Assembly (NCBI GenBank): GCA_019187105.1
Contig: JABAQM010000001.1
Span: 2,138,734-2,202,733 of the forward strand
Source: Fimbriimonadaceae bacterium
GTDB lineage: Bacteria; Armatimonadota; Fimbriimonadia; Fimbriimonadales; Fimbriimonadaceae
Reading direction: 5' to 3'
Length of the DNA: 64,000 nucleotides
Shown: one piece after another, positions 42,584 to 50,690 of the stretch
Layout of the letters: each line of letters starts with the position of its first letter
Position numbering within the stretch: the first letter of the stretch is position 1
Notes under the pieces: model-generated
The model's database searches: none
What the model was told of the DNA's origin: nothing
Seen by the model: only the letters and a program-made list of their open reading frames with translations
Translations under genes and position numbers: made by a program

Positions 42584-44023
42584 ATGAAATCCAGAAAGCC
42601 GCCAATTCCTCCCACTCCTCAGACGATGGACCGTCGGACCTTCCTTAAGGGCATCGTCGCGGCCGGCGCCTACGCAGCCCTACCACCGGGCGTGTTTGGT
42701 GCGGCCGAGACGCTCCGCCGCATGTCCGCCAATGCCAAGGTCAACGTTGCTTTTGTCGGCATCGGCAATCGTGGGGCCGATTTGGTCAGGGCCCTGAGCG
42801 GCACGGGACTGGTCAATGTTGTCGCGCTTTGCGATACCGAGCTTGGCGCCAAGCACACGGTGGGCTCGTTGTCAGCGTTTCCAAGCGCGGCTCAATTCCG
42901 CGACTTTCGCACCATGTTCGACAAGATGCATCGTGAGATCGATGCGGTTTGCGTCGGCACGCCGGACCACTCCCACTTTCCGGTGACGATGCAGGCGATG
43001 TCACTAGGGAAACACGTCTACGTCGAGAAACCGCTGGCCCACAGCTTCCGCCAAATCGAACTGCTGATGGCCGCCGAGAAGAAGTACAAGGTTGCCTGTC
43101 AAATGGGTAACCAGGGCCACTCGGAGGCGAACTACTTCCAGTTCAAGGCTTGGACCGAGGTCGGCATCATCAAGAACGTCACCAGAATCACCACCTTCAT
43201 GAACAATCCTCGCCGGTGGCATGGCAAGTCCTTTTCGGACTACTTGCCGAAGGAGTCGACGCCCGAACAGCTGGATTGGGAATGTTGGATCGCGACCGCA
43301 ACCGAGCACCCTTTCAACCCCGCCTACCTCAATGGGGAATGGCGGTCATGGTACGACTTCGGAAACGGCGCGCTCGGCGACTGGGGCGCCCACATTTTCG
43401 ACACGGCGCATGAGTTTTTGGAGCTCGGGCTGCCGGTTGAGGTCGACCCGATCCTTCTCGACGGACACAGTCGGTTTATCTTCCCGCAGGCTTCGACCAT
43501 CGCGTTCCGGTTTCCCGCTCGCGGTTCGATGCCGCCGGTCGAACTGACCTGGTACGACGGCGTCAAGAACCTGCCGCCGCTTCCCAAGGGTTTTGCCGGA
43601 GGCGTGGTCGATCCGAACATTCCACCGCCGTCTTCGGGAACGATCGACCCGAAGGGACTCCCCCCTGGAAAGGTGATCTACGGGGAAGGCATGACGTTCA
43701 AGGGCGGCTCCCACGCTTCGACGCTTGAGATCATTCCGGGTGAGAGGGCGAGAGATCTCAAGTTGCCGGACGTGCCCAAGACGCCGTCAGACCATTTCCT
43801 GAACTTCGTCCGTGCCTGCCAGGGCGAGGAAAGGACGCGTTCGCATTTCGGAGTGGCCGGGCCGCTCTGCCAGGCGATGGCGATCGGCATTATTGCCCAG
43901 CGCGTGAATGCCAGGCTGGCGTTCGACCGCGGTACCAAGCAGATCACCAATCACGAGCCGGCCAATGAGCTCCTTAAGGGGCCGCCGCCGAGGAAAGGCT
44001 GGGAGCAATACTACAAGGTTTGA
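42584..44023 (+). CDS. Tat-exported Gfo/Idh/MocA family oxidoreductase
   Basis: 479 residues. Twin-arginine signal DRRTFLKGIVAAGAYAALPPG, then an NAD(P) Rossmann fold (VNVAFVGIGNRGADLVRAL), GTPDHSHFPVTMQAMSLGKH and the EKPLAHS active-site lysine region, then the beta-sheet C-terminal domain. This subgroup (GMTFKGG, HFLNFVRACQGEERT) is abundant in Planctomycetes and Armatimonadota and usually holds its cofactor tightly. ATG 42584 or 42626 could start; both keep the Tat motif. The gene ends before a terminator that points the other way. Confidence 0.9.
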   Translation: MKSRKPPIPPTPQTMDRRTFLKGIVAAGAYAALPPGVFGAAETLRRMSANAKVNVAFVGIGNRGADLVRALSGTGLVNVVALCDTELGAKHTVGSLSAFPSAAQFRDFRTMFDKMHREIDAVCVGTPDHSHFPVTMQAMSLGKHVYVEKPLAHSFRQIELLMAAEKKYKVACQMGNQGHSEANYFQFKAWTEVGIIKNVTRITTFMNNPRRWHGKSFSDYLPKESTPEQLDWECWIATATEHPFNPAYLNGEWRSWYDFGNGALGDWGAHIFDTAHEFLELGLPVEVDPILLDGHSRFIFPQASTIAFRFPARGSMPPVELTWYDGVKNLPPLPKGFAGGVVDPNIPPPSSGTIDPKGLPPGKVIYGEGMTFKGGSHASTLEIIPGERARDLKLPDVPKTPSDHFLNFVRACQGEERTRSHFGVAGPLCQAMAIGIIAQRVNARLAFDRGTKQITNHEPANELLKGPPPRKGWEQYYKV

Positions 44024-44046
44024 ACTAGCGCTACTAAACGAAAAAA

Positions 44047-44068
44047 ACACCCCGGCCTAGGCCGGGGT
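44047..44068 (-). terminator. Terminator of the flagellin gene
   Basis: Perfect 10-bp stem CACCCCGGCC / GGCCGGGGTG with a 2-base loop, followed on the minus strand by seven T (A run at 44040-44046). It lies 26 nt past the flagellin stop. Confidence 0.88.
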
Positions 44069-44093
44069 GAAGTGCATTGAAGGACCGGTTCGC

Positions 44094-45530
44094 CTATCGT
44101 AGGAGGGACAAGACCGACTGCGGAGCGATGTTCGCCTGCGAGAGGATCGACATACCCGACTGCTGAAGGATCTGCAACTTGGTGAAGTTGGTCATCTCTT
44201 CGGCGACGTCCACGTCTCGGATCGACGACTCGGTGGCAGCCAGGTTTTCGCGAGCGATACCCAGCGACCGAACATTCGATTCGATAACGTTGCGGATGAA
44301 GTTGCCGACCTTGCCTCGTTGCTCGGCAACGTCGTTAATCGCCTTGTCGATAACGGTGAGGGCGTCGGTTGCGCCGCTCGCCGTCGTCAGGTCGAGATTG
44401 CTGAAGTTCTTACCAGAGACCACGCCGGTACCGAGGTTGCTGGAGACCATGTTCGACAGGGAGAGGCTCGTGGTTTCGCCCGAACCGCCACCGATCTGGA
44501 AGTTCGATGAGCCGACATATACCTGACCCCATGCGGCGCCGCCGGCGGTGGTGTCGAGGTTGCCGTTCTCGGTAAGCACAAGCGAGTTGCCGTACTTATC
44601 GCGCAAGTTGAGGCCCTTGCCCTGGTTGAACGAAACGGTAACCAGACCGCTGGACGTGTTGATGACGACGTCTGCGACGGCATCCACACCCGTGCTCGAC
44701 TGCGTGCCTGCGGCGGTGCGAAGGACTGCGTTCGAGTCGATGAGCTCGACCTTGGCATCCGAACCGTAGTTCTTGTTGCGAAGGACGACGCCGCTACCAC
44801 CCGACGTCCAGCTGGCGGTGACGCCGGTTTGGTCGCTCGAGTTGTTGATGCGGGCGACGACATCAAGAATGGTGTCGCTGCTCTGGGTGCTGAAGGTGAC
44901 GCCGTTAATGGTAAAGGAGCCGGCCTGAACGGTGTCCGTGGCGTTGGTAAAGAGTCGAGTGCCGGTGACGCTGGCTCGGGTTGCAGCCGTCGTCATATCG
45001 ACGGTTACAGTCGAGGCCGCCGTAATCGAGCTGCCGTTCCAAATTCCGCTAAACGACATCGACGCCACGTTCGTAGCGCTGACCGACGCCGCGTAAGTGC
45101 CCGCCGAACCGTCCAGCAGCTTTTTGCCGCCAAATGCGGTGTTTTGGGCGATACGCGTAATCGACGCCACGATCGAATTGAGCTGGCTCTGGTTTGCTTG
45201 TTTCTGCGCATCAGTGAGAGTTGCCGAGTTCGCCGATTGAACCGCCAGCGCACGGGCATCTCTCAGTAGCTTGTTCATTTCATCCATCGCGCCTTCCGCC
45301 GTCTTGGCGTAATTGCTGGCGTCCTGGTTATTGCGCATAGCCTGGTCGATGCCGCTGATTTGAGCTCGGAAGGTTTCCGAGGCGATGAGTCCAGCCGGAT
45401 CGTCAGACGCGCTGTTGATTCGAAGACCTGAAGAAAGGCGAGTAACCGACTTGGAATACTCCACTCCCGTCATCGACAGGTTTCGCAGCGCGTTCATCGC
45501 GCCAATATTTGTATTTACTCGAAATGACAT
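44094..45530 (-). CDS. Flagellin
   Basis: 478 residues. The N-terminal D0/D1 helix region is canonical: FRVNTNIGAMNALRNLSMTG, VTRLSSGLRINSASDDPAGL, QDASNYAKTAEGAMDEMNKL. The C-terminal D1/D0 matches too: ENLAATESSIRDVDVAEEM and ILQQSGMSILSQANIAPQSV. The variable centre (about 170-380) is Ser/Thr-rich. No other flagellar gene is in the window, so this is an isolated filament gene. GGAGG sits 8 nt before the ATG and a leader rich in inverted repeats lies upstream. Confidence 0.97.
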   Translation of the reverse strand: MSFRVNTNIGAMNALRNLSMTGVEYSKSVTRLSSGLRINSASDDPAGLIASETFRAQISGIDQAMRNNQDASNYAKTAEGAMDEMNKLLRDARALAVQSANSATLTDAQKQANQSQLNSIVASITRIAQNTAFGGKKLLDGSAGTYAASVSATNVASMSFSGIWNGSSITAASTVTVDMTTAATRASVTGTRLFTNATDTVQAGSFTINGVTFSTQSSDTILDVVARINNSSDQTGVTASWTSGGSGVVLRNKNYGSDAKVELIDSNAVLRTAAGTQSSTGVDAVADVVINTSSGLVTVSFNQGKGLNLRDKYGNSLVLTENGNLDTTAGGAAWGQVYVGSSNFQIGGGSGETTSLSLSNMVSSNLGTGVVSGKNFSNLDLTTASGATDALTVIDKAINDVAEQRGKVGNFIRNVIESNVRSLGIARENLAATESSIRDVDVAEEMTNFTKLQILQQSGMSILSQANIAPQSVLSLLR

Positions 45531-45550
45531 GTTGCGTTCCTCCGTGATCG

Positions 45551-45605
45551 GGCCCGAAATTCGGGCCGTCCTGGACGGAGCGTTCTCCGCAAGGTCATCC
45601 TGACC
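45551..45605 (-). promoter_or_regulatory. Three tandem inverted repeats in the flagellin leader
   Basis: GGCCCGAA-A-TTCGGGCC (45551-45567), CGGAG-CGTT-CTCCG (45576-45589) and GGTCA-TCC-TGACC (45593-45605) follow each other 20-75 nt before the flagellin start. They could form RNA hairpins that affect translation or stability; the last could also be an operator. Confidence 0.45.
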
Positions 45606-45727
45606 ATCCGTCCGTGAGAACCTTTCCGATTTCGGGGGGATTACCAGGCTAACAGAATTACCGGGGATATTCCGTTCCAGTTAAAATACGGGGATTGCCT
45701 TCGCTAGCAAGCGGATCGCCGAGCGCG

Positions 45728-45733
45728 TAGAAT
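45728..45733 (+). promoter_or_regulatory. Candidate -10 element of the VOC gene
   Basis: TAGAAT ends 6 nt before the ATG at 45740; gap GCGGCA. Best example of the start-proximal hexamer in this window. Confidence 0.5.
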
Positions 45734-45739
45734 GCGGCA

Positions 45740-46180
45740 ATGTTATCGTCGGTGCCGACCGATGCAGCGATCCAGCGAATCGTTCCGTTCATTCACGTTG
45801 CGGATGTTCAGCGGAGCATTGACTTTTATGCACTGCTCGGAATGGAGTGTTGCGCTCGATTCGGACCCGAAGGTCGGCCCTACTGGGCATCTATGCGATG
45901 CCCCGGCGGCGATCTCATGATCGGAGCTGCCGACGGACCGGTCGATCCTTCTACTCAGGCCGTTATGTTCTATGTCTACGCTTCAGACTTATCCGTTATG
46001 CGGCGCCATTTGCTCCTGAACGGGCTGGAGGATGGTGGGGACTATACCGGAGGGCCAAGGGGAGACCGAGTGGTCTTTAATCCGCGCTATCCGGACTACC
46101 TGCCCGACGGCGAAATGCGCGTGCACGATCCCGATGGCTATGTCGTTTTAGTTGCAACGGTCCGGGAAGCGGTTCCTTAG
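45740..46180 (+). CDS. VOC-superfamily (glyoxalase/bleomycin-resistance fold) protein
   Basis: 146 residues with the paired beta-alpha-beta modules of the vicinal-oxygen-chelate fold: VPFIHVADVQRSIDFYALLG (first metal His near 18) and the closing VHDPDGYVVLVA with DPDG. The mid part YVYASDLSVMRRHL begins the second module. The substrate is unknown; this sub-type is common as a stand-alone protein. Its stop overlaps that of the convergent gene by 4 nt. Confidence 0.88.
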   Translation: MLSSVPTDAAIQRIVPFIHVADVQRSIDFYALLGMECCARFGPEGRPYWASMRCPGGDLMIGAADGPVDPSTQAVMFYVYASDLSVMRRHLLLNGLEDGGDYTGGPRGDRVVFNPRYPDYLPDGEMRVHDPDGYVVLVATVREAVP

Positions 46181-46683
46181 TGCCGCTCTACGTCGACGCC
46201 TGATCGGGCGGCAAGCTCGTCGATCAGCAGGTCGTAGGGCACATCCATGCCGTTTCGGTTCCAGCCGACCGGAACTTTGATGCCGCCGGCATGCAGATGC
46301 GCGATCGGTTTGATCGTGACGCTGCCTTGGTCCAGTACAAGGGTCGCCCGGTCGCCTGACCGCCATTCGATTCGTTTGATCTTGGAATACAGAATTGAGC
46401 GCGTCCGGGCAGGATCGCGAATCTCAACCTGATCCTCGAGCAGGGTGTACTCGGTTGCCTGCACGGAGCGATGCATGACGTCGGCAAACGTGCCCTTTCC
46501 GAGATCGTAGAGAGCCTGGGCAGCCTGAACGACGTCCTTCTGGATCGTTCGTTCTCCCTCCCGTCGCACAACGCTCCGGCCGTGTCGAACCGCGTCCTGC
46601 TTCATATCCCGGGCGCCAAGCTCCAGCCAGTGCAGGACTTCGGGAGGTCGATAGCGTACGATTTCGGTGGTCACGGTTGGCAT
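46177..46683 (-). CDS. Conserved-looking hypothetical protein downstream of ribBA
   Basis: 168 residues, no signal peptide or membrane helix. I do not recognise the family. The N half is helical and charged (RPPEVLHWLELGARDMKQDA); the C half is beta-rich (YTLLEDQVEIRDPARTRSIL, IKRIEWRSGDRATLVLDQGS) and has the look of a small PH-like or SH3-like domain. Its ATG lies 6 nt after the ribBA stop, so it is probably translated from the same mRNA. Confidence 0.7.
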   Translation of the reverse strand: MPTVTTEIVRYRPPEVLHWLELGARDMKQDAVRHGRSVVRREGERTIQKDVVQAAQALYDLGKGTFADVMHRSVQATEYTLLEDQVEIRDPARTRSILYSKIKRIEWRSGDRATLVLDQGSVTIKPIAHLHAGGIKVPVGWNRNGMDVPYDLLIDELAARSGVDVERH

Positions 46684-46689
46684 TGGAGC

Positions 46690-47892
46690 TTAGTCGGTAA
46701 ACGAATGGCCGAGTTTTGTCGCCTTTGTTTCCAAGTAACGCTTGCTGTGCTCAGAGGGTTGCGTGACGAGCGGTACTCGCTCGACAATTTCGAGACCATA
46801 GCCCTGCAGCCCTGCTCTTTTGGACGGGTTGTTGGTCATCAGGCGCAGCTTATGGATTCCCAAATCGGCCAGCACTTGGGCGCCGAGCCCATAGTCACGG
46901 TAGTCCGCGCGAAATCCGAGCGCCTCATTGGCCTCGACGGTATCCAGTCCCTCGTCCTGCAGCGCGTAGGCCTTCAGCTTGTTGACGATGCCGATGCCGC
47001 GGCCTTCTTGCGCGATGTAGAGGACGACCCCCAGTCCGTCTCGCTCGATCATCTCCAGGGCGGCCTGCAGCTGGTCGCCGCAATCGCAGCGGAGCGAGCC
47101 GAGGATATCGCCGGTTAGGCAACTGGAGTGGACCCGCACCAGGACGGGCTCCTCGGTGCATACATTCCCCTTAACGATCGCTATATAAGGGTGGGATTCG
47201 ACGGTGGATTCGTATAGGAATAGCTGGAAACTACCAAACTTAGTGGGAAAGTCGATTGGTCCGGCGGTCCGCTCGACGAGTTTCTCGTTCCGTCGGCGAT
47301 AGGCGATCAGATCCGCGATGGTAATGATCTTCAGTTCAAACCGCTCGGCGTATTCGGTCAGGCCATCGAGACGCATCATGGTGCCGTCGTCGGCGACAAT
47401 TTCGCATCCCAGCATGACCGGTTCGTGCCCCGCCAGCAGGCAAAGGTCGACACCCGCTTCCGTGTGTCCGGCTCGGCGAAGGACGCCGCCCTTTTCGGCG
47501 CGCAGCGGAATGACATGGCCTGGGCGCATCAGATCGCTTGGCTTGGCATACGGATCGGTGAAGACCTGCACCGTTCGCCAGCGGTCCATGGCAGACACGC
47601 CGGTCGTGGTACCGACCGCCGCGTCGACGGTTTCATGCATGGCCGTACCCAACCGCGCTGTATTTTGCTTGGTCATCGCGGGAATGCCCAGCTCTTGAAG
47701 CCGTTCCACCGATGTGGCGATAAAGGGCACGCCGCGGCCATGGGTCATCATGAAGTTGACGGCTTCGGGCGTCGCCATTTCACCGCTCATCATGAGGTCG
47801 CCCTCATTTTCCCGGTCGGGATCGTCGACGACAATGATCACTCTGCCGGCCTTGAGGTCCTCAATTGCCTCTGGTATCGATGCGAACGCCAT
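46690..47892 (-). CDS. ribBA: Bifunctional 3,4-dihydroxy-2-butanone-4-phosphate synthase / GTP cyclohydrolase II
   Basis: 400 residues carrying both first enzymes of riboflavin synthesis. RibB domain: DDPDRENEGD (23-32), HGRG and GHTEAGVDL (142-150). RibA domain: zinc cysteines Cys258, Cys269 and Cys271 in HSSCLTGDILGSLRCDCGDQ, then YIAQEGRGIGIVNKLKAYAL and NNPSKRAGL. All key residues are present, so both activities are expected. No FMN riboswitch is seen upstream; TAAACT ends 7 nt before the ATG. No other rib genes are nearby. Confidence 0.97.
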   Translation of the reverse strand: MAFASIPEAIEDLKAGRVIIVVDDPDRENEGDLMMSGEMATPEAVNFMMTHGRGVPFIATSVERLQELGIPAMTKQNTARLGTAMHETVDAAVGTTTGVSAMDRWRTVQVFTDPYAKPSDLMRPGHVIPLRAEKGGVLRRAGHTEAGVDLCLLAGHEPVMLGCEIVADDGTMMRLDGLTEYAERFELKIITIADLIAYRRRNEKLVERTAGPIDFPTKFGSFQLFLYESTVESHPYIAIVKGNVCTEEPVLVRVHSSCLTGDILGSLRCDCGDQLQAALEMIERDGLGVVLYIAQEGRGIGIVNKLKAYALQDEGLDTVEANEALGFRADYRDYGLGAQVLADLGIHKLRLMTNNPSKRAGLQGYGLEIVERVPLVTQPSEHSKRYLETKATKLGHSFTD

Positions 47893-47899
47893 TCCCTAT

Positions 47900-47905
47900 A
47901 GTTTA
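47900..47905 (-). promoter_or_regulatory. Candidate -10 element of ribBA
   Basis: TAAACT on the minus strand, 7 nt before the ATG; suggests a leaderless mRNA, which would leave no room for a riboswitch. Confidence 0.45.
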
Positions 47906-48049
47906 CGTCGTGGATGCGAGATAAATACGGCGGGGAAGACAGGCTCGGACTTGTACAAATTAGAAGTGTGGCAGCGCCCAAGGGTGATTCCACCGTAAAC
48001 TTACTGAACCGGGTGAAGGTTGGCCTTCGTCCGAATGAACAAGGAATCG

Positions 48050-48067
48050 GCGGCCATGGATGGCCGC
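48050..48067 (+). promoter_or_regulatory. Strong inverted repeat in the leader of the outer-membrane protein gene
   Basis: GCGGCCAT-GG-ATGGCCGC, 24 nt before the ATG at 48091 and just before the ribosome site GGAGG. It could be an mRNA-stabilising hairpin or a protein-binding palindrome. Confidence 0.4.
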
Positions 48068-48090
48068 TTCCATGGAGGAACAATAAAACG

Positions 48091-48600
48091 ATGAAATTCG
48101 CAGCAATGGGTGTGGCCCTTCTCGGCATTTGCGCCCTATCCCAGGCCCAGGTATCGAAGCCGGCCGGCATCTCCGTTCGCGGCGGCCTCTTCTTCCCGTC
48201 AAACGGCGATGCGAAGGATGAGGCGAAGAACTGGATCGGGTTCGGCGTCGATTACAAGATTGGCAACCTCGCGTTTGGCCAGGATGCGGTCGGTTTGAGC
48301 ACTTACTATTCGATTTCGGTGGACTATTTCGGCAAAGGCGACTTTAGCAGCGTGCCCGTCATGCTGAACTTTGTCCAGCGGACCGACAGTCTCTATTACA
48401 TTGCCGGCGCCGGCGTCAGCTTTTCGAAAGCCAAGCTCAGTGCGACCCAGCGACGAACGGGAACCGACTTCGCTTACGTCCTCGGCCTCGGCTACGACAT
48501 TCAGAAAGGTATGACTCCGGTTTTCGTTGAACTGCGATACTGGGGTAACTCCGAAGCCCGGCTCGCCGGATTCGGTGTATATGCCGGCGTTCGCTTCTAG
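48091..48600 (+). CDS. Small outer-membrane beta-barrel-like protein
   Basis: 169 residues. ATG 48091 follows GGAGGAAC by a good distance and starts a signal peptide (MKFAAMGVALLGICALSQAQ). The mature part alternates hydrophobic and polar residues in about eight strands (VSIRGG-type GISVRGGLFFPSNG, STYYSISVDYFGKG, YYIAGAGVSFSKAKL, GFGVYAGVRF) and ends with an aromatic Phe, the classic barrel C-terminal signal. Function unknown. The sigma-factor gene follows after 53 nt. Confidence 0.75.
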   Translation: MKFAAMGVALLGICALSQAQVSKPAGISVRGGLFFPSNGDAKDEAKNWIGFGVDYKIGNLAFGQDAVGLSTYYSISVDYFGKGDFSSVPVMLNFVQRTDSLYYIAGAGVSFSKAKLSATQRRTGTDFAYVLGLGYDIQKGMTPVFVELRYWGNSEARLAGFGVYAGVRF

Positions 48601-48653
48601 GCGTCGCGGTAGGTGAACTTGATCACTCCGCTGACGTCCAAACCGTATTGCGA

Positions 48654-49286
48654 ATGGCCTATGTCAGCGGAGTGACCCATTTGTCGGCAAACCAGCGGCT
48701 CGATCCCATTACCGAAGAGGCGCTCATCGAGGCTTGCCGAAGGCAAAACATGGAGGCGTTTGGCCGTGTGGTCGATGCCTACCAAAACCGCGTCTATGGG
48801 TTCGTCAAGCGAATGGTTCGGGACGCCGAGGATGCGACCGACCTTACGCAGGACGTATTCATTCGGGCGTACCAGGGATTCACGCGATTTGATGGCCGCA
48901 GTTCGCTGAGGACGTGGCTGTTCCGGATCGCGTACAACCTCTGCATCGACCGCGTTCGAAAGCGGGACCGGCAACCGGAGGAATTCGCGATCGAGGCCAC
49001 CGTCGAGGACGGCGAGCCTTTGCAGCTCCCCGATCAGCGCTGGGATCCTGAGCGAGTCGCTTTGGACGACGAGCTTAGAGCGATCATCGAGCGTGGAATA
49101 GCTACCATGAGCGAGAAACTGCGGGCCGTGTTGCTCCTCCATGACCGGGAGGAGCTGCAGTACGACGAGATCGCCAGCCTATTGGAGATCCCCGTGGGAA
49201 CGGTCAAGAGCAGGCTGTTTTTAGCCAGAAACCACCTAAAAGATCACCTTCGAGAATATTGGAGAACGGAGGTGGCAAACAAATGA
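48654..49286 (+). CDS. ECF-type RNA polymerase sigma factor
   Basis: 210 residues. Region 2 includes VVDAYQNRVYGFVKRMVRDA and AEDATDLTQDVFIRAYQGF, with RSSLRTWLFRIAYNLCIDRV; region 4 includes LLLHDREELQYDEIASLLE and IPVGTVKSRLFLARNHL, all RpoE/SigW-like. ATG 48654 is preferred over the TTG two codons earlier. It starts an operon with an anti-sigma-like membrane protein (ATGA overlap) and a RseB/MucB-like protein, the order rpoE-rseA-rseB. Confidence 0.93.
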   Translation: MAYVSGVTHLSANQRLDPITEEALIEACRRQNMEAFGRVVDAYQNRVYGFVKRMVRDAEDATDLTQDVFIRAYQGFTRFDGRSSLRTWLFRIAYNLCIDRVRKRDRQPEEFAIEATVEDGEPLQLPDQRWDPERVALDDELRAIIERGIATMSEKLRAVLLLHDREELQYDEIASLLEIPVGTVKSRLFLARNHLKDHLREYWRTEVANK

Positions 49287-49705
49287 ACGACAAGCATTGG
49301 AACGAAATCGATGAGGGTCTGGAGCGCCTGGCCGGTGTCGGCGAGGTCGTTAAGGCATTGCCTGAAGACGTGCCGAGCATGGCATGGCGAAGCACCCTGA
49401 ATGAGCGCCTTCGGGACGCTGCGACACCGAACCGCAAGCCGAGGCGATTATTGGCGTGGCTGAGTGGCGCGAGCCTTGCCGGCGCTGCGGCGTTGGCCAT
49501 TTTCATCGTGAATCGTCCGGAAGCCATCGGCGACAAGCCAAACCTGTCGGGTGAGTCCGGTTTGGAAGCGGCCATCATCGCCGCTCACGAAGAATCGGTC
49601 GGCGCCTATGAGGTCACAACGGCCGGCATGTCGCTACGACCTACGCGAGATGAGGGACTCGATGAGGATGTTGACTGGAACGCAAACGACCTTGGCACCC
49701 TTTAA
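49283..49705 (+). CDS. Putative anti-sigma factor, single-pass membrane protein
   Basis: 140 residues: a soluble N-terminal part (1-52), one membrane helix (WLSGASLAGAAALAIFIV, about 60-77) and an acidic C-terminal part outside. No zinc anti-sigma motif (HxxxCxxC) is seen. Assignment rests on topology and on the ATGA overlap with the ECF sigma gene and following RseB-like gene. A GGAGGTGG ribosome site precedes the ATG. The protein is short for RseA (about 216 residues). Confidence 0.65.
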   Translation: MNDKHWNEIDEGLERLAGVGEVVKALPEDVPSMAWRSTLNERLRDAATPNRKPRRLLAWLSGASLAGAAALAIFIVNRPEAIGDKPNLSGESGLEAAIIAAHEESVGAYEVTTAGMSLRPTRDEGLDEDVDWNANDLGTL

Positions 49706-50669
49706 GCCGATTCGCTTCCTGATCGCGTTTGCGCTCGTCGGGGCCGCGTCGCTCGGCTCTGCCATTCAGGATGGCCACCGTGGACGTGCGAGGCTCCAGG
49801 ACCTTCCTCAGCCCCTCCAGCGGATGTTTCGGGCCCAAATGGCTCTGAAGTACACCGGGGTGCGTCTGGTTGAATTCAAGCGCGACGGCAAGCGCATTCA
49901 AACCGAGGAGATCATCAGCAAGGACGGCCCAAGGTATCGAATCGAGTATCCGCGAGGGTCGGCTTTCGCCGGACAGATCATCGTGGAAAATGGCCGCGAG
50001 CGGCTCCACTTCTTTCCCGACACCAACGAGATCAAGGTGCTACCTCGCCGCAAGGATGAGACCTTGATGCGGATCGGCCGGATGCTCGGTGGCCGTGACC
50101 GTCGAGGGAGCGTCGACGTCAAGGTCGGCGAGCGGGTCGCCAATCGGGCGACTCAGAAGGTCTCACTCAGCGATTCCAAGGGGAACGTCTTGATGAGGCT
50201 CTGGATCGATGAAGCCAACGGTATGTTGCTCAAGCGGGAAATGCTCGATCTCGTGGGTTCGCCGATCGCCTCATTCGAGTTCAGGCGCGTGGACTACAAC
50301 CCGGTGTTCCGGCCCGCCGACTTCGAGATTCAGCGCGCCGGCGCGCGCCGACTGACGCTCGTCGACGAGCTCAACTCGCTGACCGACAAGCTCGGTTTCC
50401 CGGCCAAGCGTCTGACGGACGTGCCGGACCTTCAACTCGATTCAGTCAGGCCTGTTTGGAAAGGCTCGGGAATCGAGCAGCTCTACGTCGGGAGCGGCAA
50501 GCGAATTTCCTTCTTCATGCTCAAGTCGCCGATCGACCCCGAGCGGCTGTCGAAGCGCTCTGGAGGCAAGACTGCGTCGGCGGCATGGCAGTCGGGCGGC
50601 GTGTCCTATGTCCTCATAGGGAATGTGGACCAAGCCGAAATCGATCGCCTCGCCAACCGCCTCAAGTAA
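49662..50669 (+). CDS. RseB/MucB-like (LolA-fold) sigma-regulatory protein
   Basis: About 335 residues from ATG 49662 (GAGGG 5 nt upstream). Signal peptide PIRFLIAFALVGAASLGSA, then a LolA-fold N-terminal domain: YTGVRLVEFKRDGKRIQTEE, RIEYPRGSAFAGQIIVENG, LHFFPDTNEIKVLP, and a second domain (FPAKRLTDVP to VLIGNVDQAE). RseB shields the anti-sigma from proteolysis and senses lipid or LPS intermediates, so a similar cell-envelope role is inferred. The gene overlaps the anti-sigma 3' end by 44 nt. Confidence 0.78.
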   Translation: MRMLTGTQTTLAPFKPIRFLIAFALVGAASLGSAIQDGHRGRARLQDLPQPLQRMFRAQMALKYTGVRLVEFKRDGKRIQTEEIISKDGPRYRIEYPRGSAFAGQIIVENGRERLHFFPDTNEIKVLPRRKDETLMRIGRMLGGRDRRGSVDVKVGERVANRATQKVSLSDSKGNVLMRLWIDEANGMLLKREMLDLVGSPIASFEFRRVDYNPVFRPADFEIQRAGARRLTLVDELNSLTDKLGFPAKRLTDVPDLQLDSVRPVWKGSGIEQLYVGSGKRISFFMLKSPIDPERLSKRSGGKTASAAWQSGGVSYVLIGNVDQAEIDRLANRLK

Positions 50670-50690
50670 GTCCGTGCCAAGATTTCTGGC

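Noticed and set aside
47893-48090. FMN riboswitch upstream of ribBA
   Set aside because: No conserved RFN helices were recognised, and the -10-like hexamer 7 nt before the start leaves no leader.
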